Shown here piece after piece: positions 17,297 through 24,114 of a DNA stretch of 27,944 nt. The notes below the pieces were generated by a model. The model ran no database searches. It was not told the origin of the DNA and worked only from the letters and a program-made list of their open reading frames with translations. Numbering within the stretch: the stretch's first letter is position 1; every line of letters begins with the position of its first letter. This stretch comes from Candidatus Hodarchaeota archaeon (GTDB lineage Archaea > Asgardarchaeota > Heimdallarchaeia > Hodarchaeales > YT1-039), in assembly GCA_016840025.1 (NCBI GenBank), contig JAEOTF010000046.1, positions 1 through 27,944 on the forward strand, read 5' to 3'. The position numbers and the translations under genes are program-made.

Positions 17297-18184
17297 TCAC
17301 TTCTTTTTAGTTAAAGTTTCATTCAGTAGCCACATACTCTCAATGAATTCTTTGGATGGATGATCTAAGTCTTTGTCAATCCGTGTGTCATGATAGACAA
17401 AATCACAATAAGAATCACCTGCACCAATGGTGAAATTTCGGGTAAGAACAAAGTTTTCATTATATAATTTTGTGACCTGAAAATCACTGTGGCAGACAAG
17501 TGCGTTAATGACTTCATTGTCTTCTATTCCTAAATCACTTATAGACTCAATTTTTTCGCACCTGTCGCACCGATTAATGAATTTTCCATTTTCTATATCA
17601 CTTATTATCCATATTCTCCCAAATCGTTCAGATTCTGCAAATTTGATAAAGTCTTCTCTCATATTTTCAAGATTTTCCCACCCTTCCATTCTGGGTGTGT
17701 CCCAAAATAGAACATAGCGGTCTATATGCCTTTTAAAATGTCTTATAGCTTCTTTCTTGCCAATGATGCCCTTTAGAGTTAGAAATTGGTTATATGTTAG
17801 ACGAAAAGCGGAGTGAATGAAGTTTGTGATAGGAAATTCCATTATTTTACCCTTTTCCCAAAATTGGTCTCCTGAAATACCTAAAATTTGTGTGTAAAAA
17901 CTTAAATGCAATTTTACAAGTTCTTGTTGGTTTAGTAAATGATTATAGTCCTTCGTAAGTGTCGCTATTTCTACTGTTTTGTTCTCGAAGTTATCTTGTT
18001 TAATTAGCATTCCCAACTTCTTTATCAATTTTTCTATGTATTCTTGCTGAATTTCTGGAATATTTTCTTGAATATAGCTTAAAAGACAGTCTAATCTTGC
18101 GAAGACAAATTCTTCAGCCTTTTCTAATGGATTCATTTTCTCTGTGAGATTTTGTTTAGATTCTCCATATTTTTGAAATTTCAT
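17297..18184 (-). CDS. L-2-amino-thiazoline-4-carboxylate hydrolase-like family protein (paralogue D)
   Basis: Last gene of the four-paralogue cluster and the most divergent copy. The C-terminal part shows the family signature: DRCEKI (C209), LVCHSDF (C231, D234), NENFVLTRNFTIG, and DSYCDFVYHDTRID (C260, D261). This resembles PF14196 (ATC hydrolase), where the reference enzymes open the thiazoline ring on the route to cysteine. The N-terminal 200 residues are helical and match the other copies only in layout. The His after the first Cys in the other copies is missing (CEKI, not CxxHE). No signal peptide is seen, so it is predicted cytosolic. ATG 18184 follows GAGGTTA. A 34-base gap separates it from paralogue C. 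The actual substrate is unknown. Confidence 0.6.
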   Translation of the reverse strand: MKFQKYGESKQNLTEKMNPLEKAEEFVFARLDCLLSYIQENIPEIQQEYIEKLIKKLGMLIKQDNFENKTVEIATLTKDYNHLLNQQELVKLHLSFYTQILGISGDQFWEKGKIMEFPITNFIHSAFRLTYNQFLTLKGIIGKKEAIRHFKRHIDRYVLFWDTPRMEGWENLENMREDFIKFAESERFGRIWIISDIENGKFINRCDRCEKIESISDLGIEDNEVINALVCHSDFQVTKLYNENFVLTRNFTIGAGDSYCDFVYHDTRIDKDLDHPSKEFIESMWLLNETLTKKK

Positions 18185-18218
18185 TCTTTTATAACCTCAT
18201 TTATAATCTAGGGGTCTT

Positions 18219-19070
18219 CTACTGTTCTAACTTTGAATCAAGAGTTTGATAGAACTCCTCTGAGGGATGTTCTATTTTAGTGACAATTCTCGTGTCATGA
18301 GCAGTAGTGTCACAATAAGAACCGTCCATCAAAGTATATCTTCTTGTCATTACAAAATTTTCGTTGTATTTGCGAATTATTGCAGAGTCACCATGGCAAC
18401 AAATGATGTAGGCTAATTCTGGGTCATTAAATTCTTTCAAGGCTTCATGAGCAAGACATACGAATCCCTTGCCTGCATATATGCCATCATTGATCATGGC
18501 ATTAATCAAAATTGTATTTTCTTGCTTATTACAATCCTCATAAATTGCCGTTAAATCCTGGTATTGTTTTATATTTCTATAAGCAACAACCGCATATTCA
18601 AAGTAATCCTTCAGTAATTGAATAGCCTCATCCTTTTTGATCATCTCAGTTAATAATTTGGAGAGATAATAAACGGGAACGAGTCTTGCTTTAGAGATAT
18701 TGAGATCTAATATATCAAGTTCTTGAACTTCACCAGTAAAATCAGTAGGAACTTTAAGTAAGGTCAAAAATAAGTTTATACATAGGTCTATGAGTTCAGG
18801 AAACTTAGATAGAACTTTCAGTTCCTTTGTAGCTTTAGAAAGTTTATCAGCGTCAAAATTGATGAAATTTACTGAGATTTTAGATTTGTACTGGAATTTT
18901 AGATTTTTTACAAAACTGTCTAAAAGATGAGGTTTATGTTCGGCTAGATAAACCAAGAACCGATCTATAGATAATAAACATTGTTCCAGACAATTTCGGA
19001 TATTAAGCTTAGTAGTCTTATTGGGGTTATAATTGTTAACTTTATGGACTTTAATTCGTTTCACCTTCAA
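18219..19070 (-). CDS. L-2-amino-thiazoline-4-carboxylate hydrolase-like family protein (paralogue C), possible ATT start
   Basis: Shares the family signature: FVCLAHEALKEFNDPELAYI (C205, H208), CCHGD (C225, D228), and TLMDGSYCDTTAHDTRI (C253, D254), numbered from TTG 19070. An N-terminal block IKVHKVNNYNPNK aligns without gaps to MKVETYKVYNPNK of paralogue A. That alignment puts the true start at ATT 19055, five bases after a good AGGTGA (19061-19066) and overlapping the stop of paralogue B by one base. TTG 19070 is kept as the outer boundary; it has no visible ribosome-binding site and would overlap paralogue B by 20 bases, while GTG 19064 falls inside the AGGTGA. The chain is cytosolic and mostly helical before the Cys-rich third. 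Substrate unknown. Confidence 0.62.
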   Translation of the reverse strand: MKVKRIKVHKVNNYNPNKTTKLNIRNCLEQCLLSIDRFLVYLAEHKPHLLDSFVKNLKFQYKSKISVNFINFDADKLSKATKELKVLSKFPELIDLCINLFLTLLKVPTDFTGEVQELDILDLNISKARLVPVYYLSKLLTEMIKKDEAIQLLKDYFEYAVVAYRNIKQYQDLTAIYEDCNKQENTILINAMINDGIYAGKGFVCLAHEALKEFNDPELAYIICCHGDSAIIRKYNENFVMTRRYTLMDGSYCDTTAHDTRIVTKIEHPSEEFYQTLDSKLEQ

Positions 19071-19920
19071 AATTCATACTTTTCCCTAGTTTTCGCGTAA
19101 ATTCTAAGGAGGGTTGTTTTGGATCAGTATGAATATCACTGTCCCAACAAAATTCATCACAGAAATCACCATGGTGTAAGGTTTGTGTTCGTCTCATTCG
19201 AGAATTTAAGTTTGGATGAAATCCCTCAATTTCCCCCCAGTAACAAGTAGCGAGATATGCAATATCTGGATCATTGAGATGCTTCATAGCTTCATGTACA
19301 GTACATCTGTCAAAACGATATAATACCTTATGCTCATCAAACACCGCTAATGTGAAATCGACATACTCAGTTTCACTCCAACGTTTGACAACGAGCTTTT
19401 TAGTCTCTAATCTTGATCTTTTTTTGATATTACTGTTTTTTAACCGTTCATCCACTAAACGAAACATAACTTGTTTCCATACTCGGATCCCTTCCTCTTT
19501 ACCCAATACTTCTATAATCGCTTTGAGTTTATGATAGGGTAAAATGCTATAGGCTTTTTCTTCATTCAATTGTTGAACATCATATTTTTTTTGCCTAAAT
19601 TGATAATTCTCTGGTAAGGCCAGATATTTACTGGTGAATTGAAGAACCAGCTCCTCTAAATCACTATAACCCTGTAGAACGGTTAGTTCTTTCCTTATTT
19701 CATCGAGATCAAAGCATTTAGAATCCACCCGATAATCTCTTACTTCATCAACTACCCGTTTTTTCAGAGCGTCTAGATAATCATCTTTTATCTCCGGTTT
19801 AATCTCTAAGAGATACTTGAGTATTTGTTCTGTCCTAGAAAAAGCTTCTTTTATGCATTCATTAGGATTAATTGCTTTTTTTGCCTTAGGATTGTACACA
19901 TTATAGATTTCTATTTGCAT
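19051..19920 (-). CDS. L-2-amino-thiazoline-4-carboxylate hydrolase-like family protein (paralogue B)
   Basis: The closest relative of paralogue A. The N-terminal block MQIEIYNVYNPKAKKAINPN is shared with A, followed by a helical domain (about 20-160) and the catalytic-type third: FDRCTVHEAMKHLNDPDIAY (C206, H209), ATCYWGE (C226, E230), RRTQTLHHGDFCDE (C254, D255). The fourth acidic position is Glu here rather than Asp. The three invariant Cys and the xFCD/xYCD block define the group and match my memory of PF14196. No signal peptide. It follows the LRR gene by 140 bases and runs directly into paralogue C, whose start overlaps its TAA. Only a weak ribosome-binding site precedes ATG 19920. The substrate cannot be named from sequence. 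Confidence 0.64.
   Translation of the reverse strand: MQIEIYNVYNPKAKKAINPNECIKEAFSRTEQILKYLLEIKPEIKDDYLDALKKRVVDEVRDYRVDSKCFDLDEIRKELTVLQGYSDLEELVLQFTSKYLALPENYQFRQKKYDVQQLNEEKAYSILPYHKLKAIIEVLGKEEGIRVWKQVMFRLVDERLKNSNIKKRSRLETKKLVVKRWSETEYVDFTLAVFDEHKVLYRFDRCTVHEAMKHLNDPDIAYLATCYWGEIEGFHPNLNSRMRRTQTLHHGDFCDEFCWDSDIHTDPKQPSLEFTRKLGKSMNFEGETN
19061..19066 (-). promoter_or_regulatory. ribosome-binding site AGGTGA pointing to an ATT start
   Basis: AGGTGA on the minus strand, five bases before ATT 19055, with the same spacing as at paralogue A's ATG. It lies within the last codons of paralogue B. Confidence 0.45.
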
Positions 19921-20060
19921 AATCTCAACTCATCATTTCAGTTGTATTGCTACTTGGGTTTATTTTTCGCCTTACGTCAGAATTGCAAACACTAAAAGCT
20001 TTAATCTGCATAATAATCCATCAGCTCATAGTTAAAATGATTAACTCTCCTCTGAGTTTT

Positions 20061-21698
20061 TCAACGATAAATAGTACATCCTTGCTGCTCAAGATATTGA
20101 AGAACTTCTTCCGGAAGCGTTATCTCTGACCAATAATGATTTTTTATCCATAGGTACTGTAATTTTGTGAGTTGATCAATATTTTCTGGAAGTGAGGCTA
20201 ATTCATTCCTCGAACAATTAAGGTGAGTAAGGTTAGTTAGGTTACCGATCGTTTCAGGGATGGTATTAAGCCAGTTTCTCCGTACATAAAATTTAATGAG
20301 GTTTGAAAGGTTTCCTATGCTTTCTGGTAAAAATTGTAATTCATTGTAACCTAACCACAATTCTTGTAGATTAGTTAGGTCTCCAATCGTCTCTGGTAAT
20401 GTTCTCAATAGATTATCTCGTGCGTCCAGATTTCTGAGATTTAACAGATTTCCAATCGTCTCTGGTAGTTTTTCCAGCCGATTACTTCCTACATCCAATA
20501 TTTGAAGATTGGTAAGGCTCCCTATTGTCTCTGGTAATTCAGTTAATCGATTAGAAGTCAATAACAAATCTTCGAGAAGTGACAAGTTACCTATACTTTC
20601 AGGAAGAGAGTTCAAATTATTGCATTCTATGTAAAGTTCTTTGAGATTTTTGAGATTACCGATACTAACTGGTAGAGTTGTCAATTGGTTATCTCGTAAG
20701 TTTAGAGTTTCAATGTTTGAAAGTTTTTCAATTGTTCCTGGGAGATCAGTAAGGCAGTTGTTTTGTAGATATAATTCAAGAAGGCTTGTTAAGTTCTCTA
20801 TTGATTCAGGGAGTTCATTCAACTGATTCTTCATTAACATAAAATGAGTAAGATTAGAGAGGTTTTTGATACCCTTTGGAAGCGAAGTCAGCTGATTATT
20901 TCGCGCATCAATTGCTTTAAGGTTTATTAGTTTTTCAATGCTCTCTGGTAACGTTTTCAAATGATTGTTATCTACACAGAGTCCTCGGAGGTTAGTTAAA
21001 TTTCCGATACTTTCTGGTATAGATGTTAATTTATTATACCTGAAATATACATAATCAAGGTTAGATAATTTCCCTATTGAGTCGGGAATAGAAGATATCT
21101 GGTTCCTGGCTAGAAAGAGATGAGTAAGACTTGATAAACTCCCAATAGTGTCAGGGACTGAAATCAATTGATTGCCTTCCATCCATAGTTCTTTGAGGTT
21201 TTTTAACTCACCAATTGTTTCTGGGAGTTCTTTCAATTGGGTTAAGTTAAAAGCGAGGATTTCAAGCTTTGTTAACTTTCCTATCGTCTCTGGGAGGGAT
21301 GTTATTGGATTTGCTCCTCCATTCAACGATCGAAGATTTATTAGATTTCCTATTTCTTTCGGTATTTTTTTTATCTCATTATTCCTTACATCTAAGACTG
21401 TAAGGTTGGTGAGGTTCCATAAATTTGTCGGAAGAGACGATAACTTATTGAAACGAGCAATTAAACATTCAAGCTTTGTGAGATCTCCGATACTCTCTGG
21501 AAGAGGATTCAATCCCTTGTTATATATCCCCAGTTTTACTAGTTGTTCATCTTCCACTTTATATCCAAATGTATTCCACTCTATTTCGTCCATTTGAGGC
21601 AATGGTTCTCCAATAAGTAGTTCAAGTTCTTCTAAAACCCTAACATCTCTTTGAACTAGTGAAATCCCGTGATATTGTTTTACGATGGCTTCTGACAA
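20061..21698 (-). CDS. leucine-rich repeat protein with 20 consecutive 23-residue repeats
   Basis: A 545-residue cytosolic LRR protein lying between hydrolase-like paralogues A and B. The first 52 residues form a cap (MSEAIVKQYHGISLV and on). Residues 53-512 are exactly 20 unbroken 23-residue units of the form L-x-x-L-x-x-x-x-N-x-L-x-x-L-P-E-x-I-G-N-L-x-N, the bacterial/Ras-associated LRR class (PIRL/SHOC2-like). Residues 513-545 form the C-terminal cap, ending EQQGCTIYR. No GTPase, kinase, F-box or nuclease domain is attached, so it is a pure scaffold or recognition protein. The start is TTG 21698, with AGGAG five bases upstream inside the end of paralogue A; the two genes are one base apart and thus coupled. 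Its partner is unknown; the surrounding paralogues are obvious candidates. Confidence 0.9.
   Translation of the reverse strand: MSEAIVKQYHGISLVQRDVRVLEELELLIGEPLPQMDEIEWNTFGYKVEDEQLVKLGIYNKGLNPLPESIGDLTKLECLIARFNKLSSLPTNLWNLTNLTVLDVRNNEIKKIPKEIGNLINLRSLNGGANPITSLPETIGKLTKLEILAFNLTQLKELPETIGELKNLKELWMEGNQLISVPDTIGSLSSLTHLFLARNQISSIPDSIGKLSNLDYVYFRYNKLTSIPESIGNLTNLRGLCVDNNHLKTLPESIEKLINLKAIDARNNQLTSLPKGIKNLSNLTHFMLMKNQLNELPESIENLTSLLELYLQNNCLTDLPGTIEKLSNIETLNLRDNQLTTLPVSIGNLKNLKELYIECNNLNSLPESIGNLSLLEDLLLTSNRLTELPETIGSLTNLQILDVGSNRLEKLPETIGNLLNLRNLDARDNLLRTLPETIGDLTNLQELWLGYNELQFLPESIGNLSNLIKFYVRRNWLNTIPETIGNLTNLTHLNCSRNELASLPENIDQLTKLQYLWIKNHYWSEITLPEEVLQYLEQQGCTIYR
20163..21542 (-). repeat. 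69-bp coding repeats of the LRR array (20 units)
   Basis: Twenty units of 69 bases, each encoding one 23-residue LRR. Units share protein consensus but differ considerably in bases, so the array is old rather than freshly amplified. The strictly constant unit length with no insert is notable. Confidence 0.85.
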
Positions 21699-21699
21699 A

Positions 21700-22608
21700 T
21701 TATCTCCTCTCTTCTTTCTCTTTTTTAGCTTCTAGAGATTTCTTAGAGACCACTCCCCCACTAAGCTTCCGTGTAAAATCGAGGGAAGGTTGTTCGGGAT
21801 TGTCGTGGATTCTAGGATCCCAGCGGAGCTCATCACAGAAATCACCGTGATGAAGGGTTTGTGTTCTTCTTAGATACCGTGTTTTTCCAGTATTATATTC
21901 CTCAGCATCCCCGATAAAACACGATGCTAGATAGGCAATATCAGGATCATTTAAATCCTTGAGAGCTTCATGGACAAGACACTTGTCAAATCTCATCAGG
22001 TCCATATGTTCATCTAATATTGCTACTGTAAAATCGGCCATTCCAAGCTTTGTCCAATATTTAATTGCTCCTTCTATTATTTCTGCGGAAGACAATTCTT
22101 TTTGACCACTTTTTGCTGCTTTATTTTTCTCCCTTTCCTCAATTAATTTTTGATTAAGAATTTTCTTCCATAATGAGATCCCTGCAGCTCTATTTAATAC
22201 ATCTGTAAAAGCTTTGACCCTGTAATAAGACATCTTGTCTATAGTTTTAATATAATTCAAGCTTAAGACTTCAATCTTTTCTTGGGGGGTAAAGGGCTTT
22301 GGTACATCTAAAAATTTACATGTAAGCTGTATAACCAGCTCCTGTAAATCGAGATAATCATTCAGTACAACTAGTACCTTTCTTATTTCATCTAGCTCAA
22401 ATAAATCAGTGTCAATGTGAAAATCTTCAATTGATTCCTTTAATCTCTTTTTAAGAGCTGAAATATACTTATTTGAAATCTCTGGTTTAATTTCCCCTAA
22501 AATTTTGAGGATTAAATCAGTTTGAACGAGTGCTTGCTTTATAGATTCATTAGGATTGATTTTTATTTTTTTATTAGGATTATAGACTTTATATGTTTCT
22601 ACTTTCAT
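21700..22608 (-). CDS. L-2-amino-thiazoline-4-carboxylate hydrolase-like family protein (paralogue A)
   Basis: First gene of the cluster. N-terminal block MKVETYKVYNPNK, a helical domain with EIRKVLVVLNDYLDLQELVI, then the signature third: FDKCLVHEALKDLNDPDIAY (C210, H213), ASCFIGD (C230, D234) and RRTQTLHHGDFCDELRWD (C258, D259). A charged low-complexity tail (LEAKKEKEERR) follows. Pattern and spacing resemble PF14196; no closer function is known to me. Start: ATG 22608 lies five bases after AGGTGA (22614-22619); the in-frame GTG at 22617 is inside that site. The stop TAA is one base from the LRR start. An insert of about 20 residues near 162-182 (KNKAAKSGQKELSSAE) separates the domains, as in paralogue B. 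Confidence 0.64.
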   Translation of the reverse strand: MKVETYKVYNPNKKIKINPNESIKQALVQTDLILKILGEIKPEISNKYISALKKRLKESIEDFHIDTDLFELDEIRKVLVVLNDYLDLQELVIQLTCKFLDVPKPFTPQEKIEVLSLNYIKTIDKMSYYRVKAFTDVLNRAAGISLWKKILNQKLIEEREKNKAAKSGQKELSSAEIIEGAIKYWTKLGMADFTVAILDEHMDLMRFDKCLVHEALKDLNDPDIAYLASCFIGDAEEYNTGKTRYLRRTQTLHHGDFCDELRWDPRIHDNPEQPSLDFTRKLSGGVVSKKSLEAKKEKEERR

Positions 22609-22613
22609 AGTTT

Positions 22614-22619
22614 TCACCT
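22614..22619 (-). promoter_or_regulatory. ribosome-binding site AGGTGA of paralogue A
   Basis: AGGTGA on the minus strand, five bases before ATG 22608. It decides against GTG 22617. Confidence 0.5.
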
Positions 22620-22831
22620 AATTTCCCGATGTTCTTCTATAAGATCCAGAATCATGATCCTTTAGTGAAATATTGAGAAAAGGATCGAATGACATACACC
22701 GACAATGGAGTGACAATATCTGTTTATAATTTTTACTATCACTTACAATAATAGAATAACCTTAAGTCAAAGATAAATATCAATCAGTATCGTGATTATA
22801 TCAAAAAAATCCTAGCTTATCATATTTTTTA

Positions 22832-22858
22832 CAAGGTTCTGATAAATTTAAAACCTTG
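22832..22858 (-). terminator. hairpin after the P1 peptidase gene
   Basis: CAAGGTT (22832-22838) and AACCTTG (22852-22858) form a perfect 7-bp inverted repeat with a 13-base loop, 18 bases beyond the peptidase stop. Two related 13-base copies, GATCAACCGATTA (22858-22870) and GATCAATCGATTG (22879-22891), lie beside it. The position between two minus-strand units suggests termination, but the stem is short. Confidence 0.3.
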
Positions 22859-22875
22859 ATCAACCGATTATATTT

Positions 22876-23994
22876 TTAGATCAATCGATTGTGTTTTTTT
22901 AATATCTCTTGTAACTCCTTATGGGGTAATGCATACACTACATTATTATTGATACCTTCCATAGTTTCAGCGTTCACCATTGCATTTATAATCGCTTCCT
23001 CAGTTGCTTCAGCTGTAGCTTTAAATAAGGGTGAAATTAAATTGTCATTTAACGTCTTAACCGAAAATACACGATCATTGTCAGCTGTTCCTCTCCCTAA
23101 TTTGTTCACAGTGGAGAATGCTAAGAAAATGTCGCCAGAAGTATGCCCACCATATCCCCCAACCCTTGCCAGTCCTGCTGGTACACGTTTTGCTATTCTT
23201 TTTAACTGATAAGGAAGTAAGGGAGCATCTGTTGCCACAATGACAATGATAGACCCTTGACCATTTGTATGCATATTATTATCTGCTATTTGGTCTTCAA
23301 AATGGAATTTAGGCATTAAATTATTCAATTCTTTTCCTACAGGTATTCCCGCTATTGTAAGATGTTCTCTCCATCCGTAGTTTGCTTGTACTAATACCCC
23401 AATTGTATAACTTCCATGTTCCTCAGGGAGAATACGTGAACTTGTCCCAATCCCCCCTTTAAATTGATGGCATTGCATTCCTGTACCTCCTCCGACATTA
23501 CCTTCCTCTACAGAACCATTCCTTGCTGTATTTAATGCAGTAAAAACATGCTTTTTCTTCACATGAAAGCCATTAATGTCGTTCAATAATCCATCATAAG
23601 TTTCAGCGACAACTGGCAACCCCCAAAATATGTCTCCCGAATATAATTCATTTTTTAGACTCCACTTTATCACAGCATCTCTTACAATACCAACACTATG
23701 AGTATTGGTGATACATAAAGGACCTCTCAACTGACCCGCCTCCTCGATCCATATAGTTCCAGTCATTTCCCCATTACCGTTGTAGGAAAACAAAGCTGCA
23801 TAGATTTCGTCAGGTGTTTTACCACAAGGAAAAATCCCAGTAACCCCTGTTCTAATGGGACCTTTTCCAACTACTAATTTCCCATGCCCTTCAATGATTG
23901 TAGAGTGACCAACTTCTACCCCCTTAACATCCGTAATAGCATTAAATTTACCAGTTTCCCCATCAAAGGGAATATCTAAGTCTCTAGCCTTCAT
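22876..23994 (-). CDS. P1 family peptidase, DmpA-like self-processing aminopeptidase/D-esterase
   Basis: An Ntn-type hydrolase of peptidase family S58 (P1/DmpA), which cleaves itself into two chains and then removes N-terminal residues from peptides or beta-/D-amino-acid derivatives. Diagnostic blocks: ITDVKGVEVGHSTI (20-33), GPIRTGVTGIFP (45-56), TNTHSVGIVRDAVI (97-109), EEGNVGGGTGMQCHQFKGGI (163-182), then GTSSR with the nucleophile among S185/S186 at the expected self-cleavage site, and VGGYGGHTSGDIFLAFST near the end. Length (372) is standard. No signal peptide, so cytosolic; it could digest peptides delivered by the Dpp importer, but the genes are 13 kb apart and the link is inference. 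ATG 23994 has no clear ribosome-binding site; TATAAGC at 24008-24014 lies close upstream, so the transcript may be nearly leaderless. Confidence 0.93.
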   Translation of the reverse strand: MKARDLDIPFDGETGKFNAITDVKGVEVGHSTIIEGHGKLVVGKGPIRTGVTGIFPCGKTPDEIYAALFSYNGNGEMTGTIWIEEAGQLRGPLCITNTHSVGIVRDAVIKWSLKNELYSGDIFWGLPVVAETYDGLLNDINGFHVKKKHVFTALNTARNGSVEEGNVGGGTGMQCHQFKGGIGTSSRILPEEHGSYTIGVLVQANYGWREHLTIAGIPVGKELNNLMPKFHFEDQIADNNMHTNGQGSIIVIVATDAPLLPYQLKRIAKRVPAGLARVGGYGGHTSGDIFLAFSTVNKLGRGTADNDRVFSVKTLNDNLISPLFKATAEATEEAIINAMVNAETMEGINNNVVYALPHKELQEILKKHNRLI

Positions 23995-24114
23995 AAGGAG
24001 AGACTTTGCTTATAGCTTTTTAGAATATTGAAAACTTCTAAATTAAGCTAATGATATTAAGACGCCTAAGTTGTTGTTATACGATAACCTGATAACAAAA
24101 TCGACAACAGTTGA

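Noticed and set aside
20163..21542. Regular 69-base spacing suggesting a CRISPR-like or minisatellite array
   Set aside because: The periodicity is fully explained by 23-residue leucine-rich repeats in one continuous frame; units are diverged and there are no spacer-like unique segments.
21172..21597. Plus-strand open frame of 141 codons opposite the LRR gene
   Set aside because: It is a by-product of the repeat composition, with repeated FVNFPIVSG-like antisense LRR words.
22636..22700. ATCATGAT palindrome and GATC pairs upstream of the hydrolase cluster as an operator
   Set aside because: The palindrome is only eight bases in AT-rich DNA, and no second copy or regulator gene is visible.
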